Position numbers and translations under genes: made by a program. The notes under the pieces were generated by a model, which was not told the origin of the DNA, did not search any database, and saw nothing but the letters and a program-made list of their open reading frames with translations. Below, in pieces: positions 8,477 to 16,906 of a DNA stretch of 64,000 nucleotides (the stretch's first letter is position 1; the number at the start of each line of letters is the position of its first letter). Origin of the DNA: UBA11872 sp965198285 (lineage in GTDB: Bacteria > Chloroflexota > UBA11872); NCBI GenBank assembly GCA_965198285.1, contig OZ240251.1, forward strand, positions 3,596,001 through 3,660,000, read 5' to 3'.

Positions 8477-9693
8477 CGCGTGCTCAAGCGCCGGCAGGTA
8501 GACGATATTCGCCGTTGACTCGCCCACCACGCGCGTGTGGATGCTGGAGGCCCGCGCTGGAGGGTTTCGCCGTCAGAGGTTCGACGGGTGGACAAGCTGC
8601 CGGATTCGCGAACCAGGACCCCGGCAGTCTCGCCCTCGAGCCTGGCGTCGATAACTTGAACCTGCAACTCGCTCTCGAGGTACAGCCCGCGTGCTCGCAA
8701 CTGCTGGACTTGCGCCTCGATCACCTGAGCCAGCGATTCGTCGTACACGGTACGCAGCGCGCTGGCATCCAGCGACTGGTAGGCCTCAAACTCGAGATGA
8801 GCGGCACGCACGGCAGTGTTGGCCGCCTGATCCAGACTGGCCGCTTCAGCATCCTGGCGGCCACGGACCACGGCTATGGCGATCAGCACGGCGAACAGAG
8901 CCGCGAACATGAAACCCATACGAATCATGCGCAGGCGGCGCTGCTCGGCCAGCTCAATCGCTTCCTCATCCGCAACGGATTGCTCATGCGTTTCGATGTT
9001 TGACCGCGCGGTTTCTGAGATCGGCTCCGCATCGGGCTGCTGTCCCTCGTGGCGATCCCAGATGTCTGGATCGTCGATCCTCCCAACGTCGCCAGCGTCG
9101 TGCGGCGACGGCATGTCGCTGACGTTTGATGGCAGAACTTCGCCCTCTTCGGGGCGAAAGCTGGGCTCGGGCTGATCCGGGAGATCGGCCGGCGGCGCCA
9201 TACGCAGGGAAATGAAGCGCCCGTGCGCGGCCTGCTCGCCGTGCTTGAAACGCACCGCCTGCCCGAGCGTCCAGCGTCCCTCCAACAGCAGCGTCAGGTC
9301 CCGGCCATCCAGCAAGACCAACTGGTTGGCCCACTCGGAGCCCACGGCCATCTCCAGCGGAAAGCCCTGGACAACGACCAGGATATCGACCTGGCGCTCA
9401 AGCGCGGCCTGGGCCAGCGCCGCCGGGTCGTCGCTCTCCCACCACAATGCGATCCGACGCCGCACGCGCTCCAGCCGGACGGCGCCCTCCACGTGGCCGC
9501 CTACCGGCGTCAGCGGCTCAAGCGGTGCAGCGTCGGCGGCCAGGGCCAGCGCTTCGACCACGTTGGCAAGCTTCGCCAGGCGGTCGGCCTCGTCAGCCAG
9601 CGCTTCGTTGAAGAGTTCCGCGTGCGCCGCGAGGACTCCACGCCGACGCGCGCCCGCGTCGCCGCCCGCTGTCGCGTCAGTCTCGGATGGCAT
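8455..9693 (-). CDS. uncharacterised single-pass membrane protein
   Basis: 412 residues, no family recognised. The first 200 residues are acidic and alanine-rich without a signal peptide, residues about 165-250 are a Pro/Asp/Glu-rich linker, and one clear membrane helix (GFMFAALFAVLIAIAVV, about 257-274) follows the basic RRLRMIRM. The next 100 residues (LDASALRTVYDES, then QVQQLRARGLYLESELQVQV) look like a folded extracytoplasmic domain, possibly with a role like ARC6/IMS-type C-terminal domains, but this is a weak guess. The last 35 residues are unusually Arg/Ser-rich and another frame is the more GC3-biased there, so the C-terminus may be frameshifted. It ends inside the 3' end of the convergent nuclease gene. 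Confidence 0.6.
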   Translation of the reverse strand: MPSETDATAGGDAGARRRGVLAAHAELFNEALADEADRLAKLANVVEALALAADAAPLEPLTPVGGHVEGAVRLERVRRRIALWWESDDPAALAQAALERQVDILVVVQGFPLEMAVGSEWANQLVLLDGRDLTLLLEGRWTLGQAVRFKHGEQAAHGRFISLRMAPPADLPDQPEPSFRPEEGEVLPSNVSDMPSPHDAGDVGRIDDPDIWDRHEGQQPDAEPISETARSNIETHEQSVADEEAIELAEQRRLRMIRMGFMFAALFAVLIAIAVVRGRQDAEAASLDQAANTAVRAAHLEFEAYQSLDASALRTVYDESLAQVIEAQVQQLRARGLYLESELQVQVIDARLEGETAGVLVRESGSLSTRRTSDGETLQRGPPASTRAWWASQRRISSTCRRLSTRQPVLAA

Positions 9694-9800
9694 ATGTCTC
9701 AGGTCGGAACGCAGCCCACCGCACTGGCGCGGCGGCCTCTCATTTCATCGTACGACAACCGGGCCCTTAGCCTGTCGACGAGATCGTGACAGGACCCCAT

Positions 9801-10529
9801 CTAACTGATGGGTGGCACGCCGACCGGCGCCACCGAGGCGATCACCGGCATCAGATTCGTGAACACGATCACGCCCAGCGCGATCATGAGCACCCCGCCC
9901 GCGGCCGTGGTGTACTGCAGCGCGCGCCCATAGCGTCGCATCAGCACGCGGGTCCACCCGGAAAAGACACCGGCCAGCACGAACGGCAGCATGATGCCTA
10001 GCGAATAGGCTGTGAGCAGCACCGCGCCTGATCCGGCGGAGCCGGTGGTAGCCGCCAGCACGAGAATCCCGCCCAGGATCGGCCCGACGCAGGGAATCCA
10101 GCCCACGGCAAACGTGCCGCCCACAATGAGCGAGCCGGCATAGCGTAGGCGCCGGGCGAAACTGTCGTCCACCACAATCCCGCGCTCCAGCACCGGGACT
10201 CGGAGCAGACCGAGCGCAACAAGACCGAAACCAATGATCAACAGGCCGCCGATGCGGTTGAGCCAGACCGCCTGGTCCCCCGCGAAACTGGAAAGCGCGC
10301 CGAGCGACGATCCCAGCACAACGAAGACGGCGGCAAAGCCAACGGCAAAGAGCGTGACATTCAGCACCGTCGCGGCCTGGGCGCGCGCCGGGTTGGCCGA
10401 GCGCTGGTCCGTCAGCGTGAACCCGGCCAGGTAGGCCAGGTAGGCCGGAACCAGCGCCAAGGTGCACGGTGCAATGAACGAGGCGACCCCCGCGATGAAG
10501 GCGATGCCGACGTTGACTGACTGTTCCAT
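9801..10529 (-). CDS. ccdA: CcdA-family cytochrome c biogenesis / thiol-disulfide transport protein
   Basis: 242 residues with six membrane helices. The two redox cysteines are present: Cys22 in FIAPCTLALVPAYLAYLAG and Cys147 in GWIPCVGPILGG, both followed by proline-rich turns characteristic of CcdA/DsbD transmembrane domains. The protein carries reducing equivalents from cytoplasmic thioredoxin across the membrane to an extracytoplasmic thioredoxin-like partner. That partner is almost certainly the TlpA-like protein encoded 30 bases upstream on the same strand (10560-11954). Together the two make the parts that are fused in actinobacterial DipZ. Confidence 0.92.
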   Translation of the reverse strand: MEQSVNVGIAFIAGVASFIAPCTLALVPAYLAYLAGFTLTDQRSANPARAQAATVLNVTLFAVGFAAVFVVLGSSLGALSSFAGDQAVWLNRIGGLLIIGFGLVALGLLRVPVLERGIVVDDSFARRLRYAGSLIVGGTFAVGWIPCVGPILGGILVLAATTGSAGSGAVLLTAYSLGIMLPFVLAGVFSGWTRVLMRRYGRALQYTTAAGGVLMIALGVIVFTNLMPVIASVAPVGVPPIS

Positions 10530-10559
10530 GCTAGGCGCCCAGGATCCGCCGGCGAGAAC

Positions 10560-11954
10560 CTACGTGAGGGAGATGGCGTACAGCGCCAGCCCGGGTGAGC
10601 CAATGCTGAACTGCAATTCGCCCACGCTTGCCGAGCTGTTCCGCAGAATGCTGTACAGACGGAACTGGTCGACTTGCACGTGCGTCTGGCCGTCAGGCCC
10701 GGTCAGGACGTCGTCGCCCCGGCGGGCAGCCGGGATTGGCGCGCCATCGACCGTGACAAGCACACGAACCGGGGCGTCGCCGGACGTACCGAAGCTTACC
10801 GAGACTGCCTGAGCGTGAAACGGAACGGTTACGCGCGCCGTTTCGTCGGCCTCGGGCTGCGCCAGCGCGGCATTAGCGACCCAGTCCCAGCGCCCGTCCA
10901 GGTAGAGCCGCTCGGCGTCGTGCGCGACATCGTCGGTAAACACGCGCACGCCGTCTTCAGGCGTCCCCATCGGATTGCCCAGGTAGGAACCGAACGCGAA
11001 CCCGCTTCCCGCGAAGAGCGACCGAGGTCCGCTGGACGGCGAGGGAGTCGCCTTGCGCGGGATTTCAGCGCTCGAGAGCGGGATGTGTGAGAGGTCTGTT
11101 CCACCCTCGGCCAGCAGCGCGCGGATTGCCTTCTCGGTCTCCTGATAGGCGCCCTCGCCGATGTGGTGATAGCGGATGCGCCCCTCCTGGTCGATCAGAA
11201 ACTTGTGCGGCCAAAAGCGGTTCTTGTAGGCGCGCCACGTCTTGTAGCCGTTGTCCATGGCCACCGGCCAGATCACGCCTCGCGACGGGAGCGATTCGCG
11301 AACGTTTGCTTCCTCGTGCTCGTGCTGAAACTCCGGCGTGTGTACGCCAACCACCACCAACCCGTGCGGCGCGTAGGCGTCGTGCCAGGCGCGGACGTGG
11401 GGCAGGGTGCGGATGCAGTTGATGCAGCCGAAGGTCCAGAAATCGATCAGGACAGGACGACCGCGCAGCTTGTCCATCGACAGCACTTCGCTGTTGAGCC
11501 AGGTGGTTATGCCCGCGAATTCGGGCGCAGTGCCAATGACCGGCAACTCGGGCAGGTCTGCGACGACCACTTGCGGCGTAGGGGCCGGTGTGGGCGCGCT
11601 GGTGACAGGAGCGGGGGCGCTCGTCGCCACGGTAGGAGCACTCGTCGCCGCGGTAGGTGCGCTGGTGGCCGGCGCGGCCGCGGCGGGAGCCGCCGTGGGT
11701 GGGCTGGCGGCAGCCGGGGGCGCGGGAGCGGCCGCAACGGCTGTAGGAGCCGCCGCTGTTGCCGCGACGACGTCCTGCCTGGGCGCGGCGGTCTGCGGCG
11801 CGGAGGCGGCTGGTTGCGCCTGGTCCTGGCCGGGCAGTCCAACGCCGACCGTGGGTTCGGGCGGCGATATCACGATTTCAATCAGGGCAATCGCCCCCAC
11901 CACCACCAGAACTACCAAGCCAAGCGCCGCATAGCGGCGACGCCCGGTCATCAC
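10560..11954 (-). CDS. membrane-anchored TlpA-like thiol-disulfide oxidoreductase with DipZ-type C-terminal domain
   Basis: 464 residues. An N-terminal signal anchor (YAALGLVVLVVVGAIALIEIV) is followed by a roughly 100-residue Ala/Pro/Thr linker with repeated TSAPT motifs, then a thioredoxin domain with FWTFGCINC (Cys177 and Cys180), GVHTPEF and the cis-Pro region RFWPHKFLID. The last roughly 150 residues (LYLDGRWDWVANAALAQ through YAISL) match the beta-sandwich C-terminal domain of DipZ. It should reduce extracytoplasmic disulfides, fed by CcdA from the adjacent gene. The paralogous protein at 40650-42122 has FWTFC-UGA-INC at the same place, which makes this gene a useful cysteine-containing comparison. 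Confidence 0.9.
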   Translation of the reverse strand: MMTGRRRYAALGLVVLVVVGAIALIEIVISPPEPTVGVGLPGQDQAQPAASAPQTAAPRQDVVAATAAAPTAVAAAPAPPAAASPPTAAPAAAAPATSAPTAATSAPTVATSAPAPVTSAPTPAPTPQVVVADLPELPVIGTAPEFAGITTWLNSEVLSMDKLRGRPVLIDFWTFGCINCIRTLPHVRAWHDAYAPHGLVVVGVHTPEFQHEHEEANVRESLPSRGVIWPVAMDNGYKTWRAYKNRFWPHKFLIDQEGRIRYHHIGEGAYQETEKAIRALLAEGGTDLSHIPLSSAEIPRKATPSPSSGPRSLFAGSGFAFGSYLGNPMGTPEDGVRVFTDDVAHDAERLYLDGRWDWVANAALAQPEADETARVTVPFHAQAVSVSFGTSGDAPVRVLVTVDGAPIPAARRGDDVLTGPDGQTHVQVDQFRLYSILRNSSASVGELQFSIGSPGLALYAISLT

Positions 11955-12016
11955 GTGGCTCCGGCGGACGTGATTCGTCGATCCGCTTCGCGGTCGTACC
12001 TAACGCCCAACATGGG

Positions 12017-12781
12017 TCAGGCCGCTCGATTCCGTTTCTGCCCGCGCACCATCAGTCCGTCGCGGCCAAGCCCCTGACCAGCGGTCTGGACGTTGTCGGG
12101 GTGGCGATAGCCAAACCTGACGAGTCGCCGCCACTGGTCCGTGCGGTTGGGCGCCGAGCCGTGGATGGTGTAGTAGCTGAAAAACACCACGTCGCCGGCG
12201 TCGGCCGGGACCGAAACGGCGTCCTCGAGACGATATTGATCAGTGGGCAAGTGCGGGCTCGATTCGGGGCCGCGGATGTGCTGGAGCGGCCCCAGCTTGT
12301 GGCTCCCTGCAAGAAATTGTAGGCAGCCGTTCTCTTCGTTTGCCGTATCGATATGCACAATGGCGTCCACGTAGGCGGGACCTTCGTGCTCGTAGAACGG
12401 GTGGTCCTGGTGCATGGGGAACGGCGTTCCCATGTTCGGCGCCTTGGCGTGCAGGGTGGTGTGGTGCAGCTCTACGTCGGGCCCAATCAGGTCGGCCACG
12501 GCGCCGGTGAGCCGGTCGCTCACGACGGCGCGCATGAACGCCTCGGAGTAGTTCTGCAGCTCGTGCATGGCCGTCAGGCGGGCGCGGGCGTCCTCCTCCG
12601 CGGTCATGTAGGCCTTGCGCCAGGGACCGCGCCAGCCCGCGGTCTGCTGGGCCCACTCCAGCATCAGGCGCTCAAGTTCCACGGACTGGTGCTCCACCTC
12701 ATCGGGTGAGTAAACGTCGCGTAGCCGCAGGTAGCCGCGCTCGTTGTAGAACGTGACCTGTTCCTCAGTCAGCATGAACAC
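12017..12781 (-). CDS. phytanoyl-CoA dioxygenase (PhyH) family protein
   Basis: 254 residues of the Fe(II)/2-oxoglutarate oxygenase fold. The metal-binding His-x-Asp is in FPMHQDHPFYEH, the distal His in YYTIHGSAPN, and the 2-oxoglutarate-binding Arg in RRLVRFGYRH. FYNERGYLRLRDVYSPDEV is the usual PhyH N-terminal strand. Substrates in bacteria are diverse (hydroxylation of small acids, osmolytes or secondary metabolites) and cannot be inferred. It is one of three PhyH members in the window (also 13213-14082 and 20307-21152). The gene starts close to the divergent small gene at 12883, so the 100-base spacer should hold promoters for both. Confidence 0.88.
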   Translation of the reverse strand: MFMLTEEQVTFYNERGYLRLRDVYSPDEVEHQSVELERLMLEWAQQTAGWRGPWRKAYMTAEEDARARLTAMHELQNYSEAFMRAVVSDRLTGAVADLIGPDVELHHTTLHAKAPNMGTPFPMHQDHPFYEHEGPAYVDAIVHIDTANEENGCLQFLAGSHKLGPLQHIRGPESSPHLPTDQYRLEDAVSVPADAGDVVFFSYYTIHGSAPNRTDQWRRLVRFGYRHPDNVQTAGQGLGRDGLMVRGQKRNRAA

Positions 12782-12882
12782 GGTATGCGTCCCCCTTGTC
12801 GCCCCACAGTCTGATTATATCGAGGCATGGTCTCGAACATGCTCGGTACCATAGGCCGCGCGCTTCACGGCAAGGAACAGGC

Positions 12883-13167
12883 ATGTCGCCAGTTCGGCAG
12901 CAGATTCTGATTCTGCATCTCCAGTCGGGCGACCTGGGGTCAGAGGCCGTCGCATGGGCGCTGTACGACGGAGCGCTGCCAGCTGACGCCGTCCAGATGC
13001 AGACCGGCAGCGAGTATGAACCGCCCTACGACTCGGTTCTGGCAGCCATGCGCGACGGCTGGCGCGTGTTCCAGGCCAGCCCGCAGCCGGAACGCAGCGC
13101 GGCCACGGGTACGGGACAGCTGGCGAACGAGTTCTGGCTGGAGCGCAGCGTCGAAGTCGAGGGGTAG
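12883..13167 (+). CDS. hypothetical protein, 94 aa
   Basis: Starts at ATG 12883 behind AAGGAACAG. Residues read as a compact soluble alpha/beta protein (QQILILHLQSGDLGSEAVAWAL, then EYEPPYDSVLAAMRDGWRVFQASP and a final strand FWLERSV). No family name can be assigned with certainty. The position, 45 bases before the PhyH gene at 13213 on the same strand, suggests co-expression. Codon use matches its neighbours and the predicted strand-helix alternation is regular, which is why I regard it as real. Confidence 0.6.
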   Translation: MSPVRQQILILHLQSGDLGSEAVAWALYDGALPADAVQMQTGSEYEPPYDSVLAAMRDGWRVFQASPQPERSAATGTGQLANEFWLERSVEVEG

Positions 13168-13212
13168 ACGTCGCCGGCGCCGCCTGGGCGCTGGAAGGGA
13201 AGGGGCCAAGAC

Positions 13213-14082
13213 ATGGCGATCGCAGAGACCGAGGTCATGGCGCAGAGCGAACTTCTGGACGTGCACCAGATGGCGCGGTTCGTCACCGATGGCTTCATCG
13301 AGTTCGACGACCTGGTGCCTGACGAACTGAGCGAAGCCGTCCATGCCGACGAACTGGCGTCGGTCGGAGAGGACGCCCCCATCCCCGAAGTGCGCTGGCA
13401 CATCACGGACAACCCGCACGGCTTCTACGAACGTTTCGCGGCCGTGCGCGCCGTGCACAACCTGCCGCGCGTAAAGGCCGTGCTCCAGAGCCTGCTAGGA
13501 CCCGGGCACGTGGCCAGCCACTCAGCGCTGCACTGCACCGGGCCTCGCAAAGAGACGGCCCAGATGTGGCATGTGGACGCCGGCGGACGGCGCCAGGTGC
13601 GGTTGCCAGGCGTGCACCCCTGGTCCTTTGACGTTCTCACGGCCTACTTCGCGCACGACACCCCGCACGAGATGGGACCCACGCTGGTGCTGCCCGGTTC
13701 GCACATGCGCTCGGTGCTCGGCCCCGACGTGGCCCGCTACAAGAACATCGCTGGTCAGAAGCGCCTTTCCGGCAAGGCCGGACGGATCATCTTCATGCAC
13801 GAGGCGTTGTGGCACTGCGCCCAGACCAACGAGACCGATCAGTGGCGGTTCATGTTCAAGATTCGCTACAACCCGCGCGTCCCGCAGCGCGGAATCTTCA
13901 ACACCGACGGCTGGGACAGCGAGGAAGTCCGTCGCTTTTTCCGCATGAACAAAAACACCCACAATCTCACGGGCGAATCCTCCGCCGCGGCCCAGGAACG
14001 CGCCGACTGGTGGCGCTACCTCTGCGGCGCCGACGAACTCGCGGACCCCAGCGGCACGGGAGCGCACGGGGACTACGCGTAG
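13213..14082 (+). CDS. phytanoyl-CoA dioxygenase (PhyH) family protein
   Basis: 289 residues. MWHVDAGGRR near residue 120 carries the iron-binding His-x-Asp, LWHCAQTNETDQWRFMFKIRY near 200-220 supplies the distal His and the Arg for 2-oxoglutarate, and FVTDGFIEFDDLV is the common N-terminal strand. It is clearly diverged from the other two PhyH proteins here, so the three probably act on different substrates. An alternative start is the Met at residue 9. The gene faces the sulfite-oxidase-like gene (14096-15670) tail to tail with a 13-base gap. Confidence 0.87.
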   Translation: MAIAETEVMAQSELLDVHQMARFVTDGFIEFDDLVPDELSEAVHADELASVGEDAPIPEVRWHITDNPHGFYERFAAVRAVHNLPRVKAVLQSLLGPGHVASHSALHCTGPRKETAQMWHVDAGGRRQVRLPGVHPWSFDVLTAYFAHDTPHEMGPTLVLPGSHMRSVLGPDVARYKNIAGQKRLSGKAGRIIFMHEALWHCAQTNETDQWRFMFKIRYNPRVPQRGIFNTDGWDSEEVRRFFRMNKNTHNLTGESSAAAQERADWWRYLCGADELADPSGTGAHGDYA

Positions 14083-14095
14083 CGGCGGAAGTCCT

Positions 14096-15670
14096 CTATT
14101 CGTTGACCTCCACCACGATGGTGTGGTGGCCGGTGGCGCCGTCGGGGTCGGATGAGCTGATGGCGGCGGTTTGGGTTTCGCCGGTGACGTCCGTGGCGCG
14201 CACGGCGATGACGTGGCGTCCCGGCGTCGCGTCCCAGGGCAGCACCCACTGGCGCCAGGTGTTTTTAGAAATCGCCTCGCCCAGTTCGGTCTCCTGCCAG
14301 CCGCCGTCGCCAATCTGGACCTCCACCTTGGCAATCCCGCGGTCCTGAGCCCAGGCCACGCCGGCGATGGGCTGCAGGCCCGGTTTCAGCGTGCGTCCAT
14401 TGAGCGGAACGTCAATCCGTGACTGCGTCTTGATTGGCCCTTCCTTGGACCAGCCGCGCGGAATCCAGTAGGCGTCGAACTCTTCCCAGCGGTTCAGGAT
14501 GATCGTGTCCAGCCACTTGGTGGCCGAGACGAAGCCGTAGAGACCGGAGACGACCAGCCGCGCCGGGAAGCCGTGCTTCAGCGGCAGCGGTTCATCATTC
14601 ATGCCCACGGCCACCAGCGCCTCACGTCCGTCGTAGGCCGTATCCACCGGGAATCCAACCGTGAAGCCGTCCACCGACATCCCAACGATCTGGCTGGCCT
14701 CCGGTTGCAAACCGGCGCGATCCAGCAACTCCGTCAGCGGCACGCCCAGCCACTTGGCGTTATCCACCAGGTCGCCGCCGACCTCGTTTGAGACGCAGCA
14801 GAGCGTCACGTAGCGCTCGACCCGAGCCAGGTCGAGCAACTCGTCGTAGGTGAGTTCGTAGGGCCGGTCAACCAAGCCCTCGATCTTGAGCGTCCATGTC
14901 GAGAGGTCGACCTGGGGAATGCTGAGGGCCGTGTCGATGCGGTAGAAGTCCTCGTTCGGCGTCACGATGGGCCCGACACCCTTGGCGTCGACCATCGCGC
15001 CCTCTGGAATCGGTTTCGCAGCGTCACGCGGCGCGGACAGGACCACGTCCAGCCGGCTCGAGGCCGCCACACGCGCCCGCTCCAGCATCAGCCGCCCGCC
15101 GGCCGCGGTTCCGGCCGCCACGAAGGCAAACGCGCCGGCCATGCGCAGAAACGGCCGGCGGCCAAATCCCATCAGCCGAGGGTCACGCGCGGGCTGTGGC
15201 ATCTCTTCCGATTGCAACAGTTTCAGCAACATCGCCAGCGTCCACATGCCGGCCGAGGTCGCCAGCAGCGCGCCGATCAGCGCCAACTCGGGCGAGAGCT
15301 GCGGCTCGGCGATTCCCGCAATGGCGGCCACGATGCCAAACACCACAAATCCGACCTGCGCGATCCAGAACTTCCGGGTTGCGGCCACCCCGACCACCGC
15401 GCCCAGGCCCAGACCTATCACGACGATGGAAATGAGGAGCACGAGCTTGTCGTTGACACCAAAGACCGCGATGGCGAAGTCCTTGGCGAACTTCGGCGAC
15501 AGGTCGATGACCCCCGAGCCCACGGCGATGATGAGCGACGGGCCGCCTGAGATCAGACCGGCGAAGATTTCGGTGATCCCGAACGACACGCCAGCGGCAA
15601 TCAGGCCGGCTAGCGCCGGGCGTGCCACGCGCCTCAGCACGGGGCCGAATCCTTTACGAGCGTCGTACAT
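14096..15670 (-). CDS. membrane-anchored sulfite-oxidase-like molybdopterin oxidoreductase
   Basis: 524 residues. The N-terminal 190 residues contain about four hydrophobic segments (GLIAAGVSFGITEIFAGL; LVLLISIVVIGLGLGAVVG; IAQVGFVVFGIVAAIAGIA; SAGMWTLAMLLKLL) and a fifth just after a basic stretch (RPFLRMAGAFAFVAAG). The rest is the sulfite oxidase fold: FYRIDTALSIPQVDLSTW, the Mo-ligating cysteine in YVTLCCVSNEVGG, then HGFPARLVVSG and GFVSATKWLD of the pterin pocket, and a C-terminal Mo-cofactor dimerisation domain. Several Chloroflexi-type proteins combine these parts. The catalytic domain is expected outside the membrane. The electron acceptor and substrate (sulfite, nitrate or an S-oxide) cannot be told. 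Confidence 0.87.
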   Translation of the reverse strand: MYDARKGFGPVLRRVARPALAGLIAAGVSFGITEIFAGLISGGPSLIIAVGSGVIDLSPKFAKDFAIAVFGVNDKLVLLISIVVIGLGLGAVVGVAATRKFWIAQVGFVVFGIVAAIAGIAEPQLSPELALIGALLATSAGMWTLAMLLKLLQSEEMPQPARDPRLMGFGRRPFLRMAGAFAFVAAGTAAGGRLMLERARVAASSRLDVVLSAPRDAAKPIPEGAMVDAKGVGPIVTPNEDFYRIDTALSIPQVDLSTWTLKIEGLVDRPYELTYDELLDLARVERYVTLCCVSNEVGGDLVDNAKWLGVPLTELLDRAGLQPEASQIVGMSVDGFTVGFPVDTAYDGREALVAVGMNDEPLPLKHGFPARLVVSGLYGFVSATKWLDTIILNRWEEFDAYWIPRGWSKEGPIKTQSRIDVPLNGRTLKPGLQPIAGVAWAQDRGIAKVEVQIGDGGWQETELGEAISKNTWRQWVLPWDATPGRHVIAVRATDVTGETQTAAISSSDPDGATGHHTIVVEVNE

Positions 15671-15754
15671 GCTTGCGCTCCCCCTTGAGCCTTCATCTCA
15701 GGATACGCGCCCTGAGCCTGGCAAGTTAGTGCCTTTTCTTGGTTTGGCTGGCAC

Positions 15755-16741
15755 TCACCCTCGAAGTCTGCGGGCCAATGGGCTGGCCGTGCGGTACGCG
15801 CGCGATGCGGCGTCAAGCTCGCGCAGGGCCTTGTCGTCCAGGTCGATCAACGCGGCGTCGGCATTGGCCTCCGCCTGGCCGGACGTGCGCGCGCCCACGA
15901 TCGGCAGCACCGCCGAGTCGCGCAGGGTCCAGGCCACGGCGACCTGGCCGGCGGTAGCCCCCACGGACTCCCCAATCCGCCGCAGGGTGTCGAGCAGCGG
16001 CATCACCCGTTCCGGGGTCTTTGCCCTGAGGACACGACGCAGCGGCCGCGCACGCGGCCGGCGGCCGCCAGGTCCGTATTTGCCGCTGAGCAGGCCTTGC
16101 GCCAGGGGGCTGTAGGCGATCAGCGTCACGCCCAGTTCGTGGCAGGCGTCAAGTACCCCGTTCACCTCTGGCGCCCGCCGCAGCAGGCTGTATGACACCT
16201 GGTTAGAGACCAGGGGCACGCCCGCGTCGGCCAGCACCGCGTGCGCCCTCCGCATCTGCGGTGCGGTGAAGTTGCTGACGCCGACATGGGCCAGGCGGCC
16301 GTCATGGACGGCCCGCGCCAGACGCCGAAGCAGGCGACGATGCGGAATGAAGCTGAACGGCCAGTGCACCTGGTACAGGTCGATCCGGTCCACCCCGAGA
16401 CGCTCGAGGCTGGCGTCGATCGCCGCATCCGCTGCACGCACGCGCCAGCGCGTGGGCGCGGGCATGTACTTGGTGGCGACCACCGCCGGACGCGCATCGC
16501 CCGTGCGCAGCCGGCCAATCACGCGCTCGGACTCGCCAAAGCCATAAAGCTCGGCGGTGTCCAGAAAGTCGGCACCCCGATCGAGCGTCGCGTGGTAGGT
16601 GGCGGCGATGTCGGTCGGCTCCTGGCCGTCGTGATCGTCCCAGTAGGCTTGGTCGCCCCACTGCCAGGTGCCGACGCCGACAGTGCCCGCCTCAAGGTCG
16701 GAAGCGCCGACGCGGCGGCGAGGAATCCGGCCGTCAGACAC
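15755..16741 (-). CDS. aldo/keto reductase
   Basis: 328 residues. The catalytic tetrad is visible: Asp in FLDTAELYG, Tyr in the same motif (ELYGFGESE), Lys in VATKYMP, His in YQVHWPF. SNFTAPQMRRA and YSPLAQGLLSGKYG are typical of the AKR family related to YajO/Tas. It would reduce an aldehyde or ketone with NADPH. Cellular role unknown; it sits between the sulfite-oxidase-like gene and the tRNA on the same strand without obvious partner. Confidence 0.9.
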   Translation of the reverse strand: MSDGRIPRRRVGASDLEAGTVGVGTWQWGDQAYWDDHDGQEPTDIAATYHATLDRGADFLDTAELYGFGESERVIGRLRTGDARPAVVATKYMPAPTRWRVRAADAAIDASLERLGVDRIDLYQVHWPFSFIPHRRLLRRLARAVHDGRLAHVGVSNFTAPQMRRAHAVLADAGVPLVSNQVSYSLLRRAPEVNGVLDACHELGVTLIAYSPLAQGLLSGKYGPGGRRPRARPLRRVLRAKTPERVMPLLDTLRRIGESVGATAGQVAVAWTLRDSAVLPIVGARTSGQAEANADAALIDLDDKALRELDAASRAYRTASPLARRLRG

Positions 16742-16778
16742 TTAGGTCAGCCATGCGCTCAAGTGATGTGGTGTTGGG

Positions 16779-16852
16779 CGACCCCGAGAGGACTCGAACC
16801 TCCGGCCTTGTGGTCCGCAACCACACGCTCTATCCAACTGAGCTACGGGGTC
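16779..16852 (-). tRNA. tRNA-Arg, anticodon GCG
   Basis: A full cloverleaf reads on the minus strand from 16852 to 16779: acceptor GACCCCG paired with CGGGGTC, D stem GCTC/GAGC with loop AGTTGGATA (A20, an arginine identity base), anticodon stem TGTGG/CCACA with loop TTGCGGA, variable AGGCC, and T arm GGAGG-TTCGAGT-CCTCT with one G.T pair. Position 33 is T and positions 34-36 are GCG, decoding CGC/CGU. The bases after the discriminator G are CCC, so CCA is not encoded. Most bacteria read these codons with an A34 (inosine) tRNA, so a GCG anticodon is unusual. Confidence 0.92.
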
Positions 16853-16906
16853 AGGAAAATCAGTCTAGCAATGAGCCTGCACCGCGGCGGCGCTGGTCCA
16901 AGCCGG

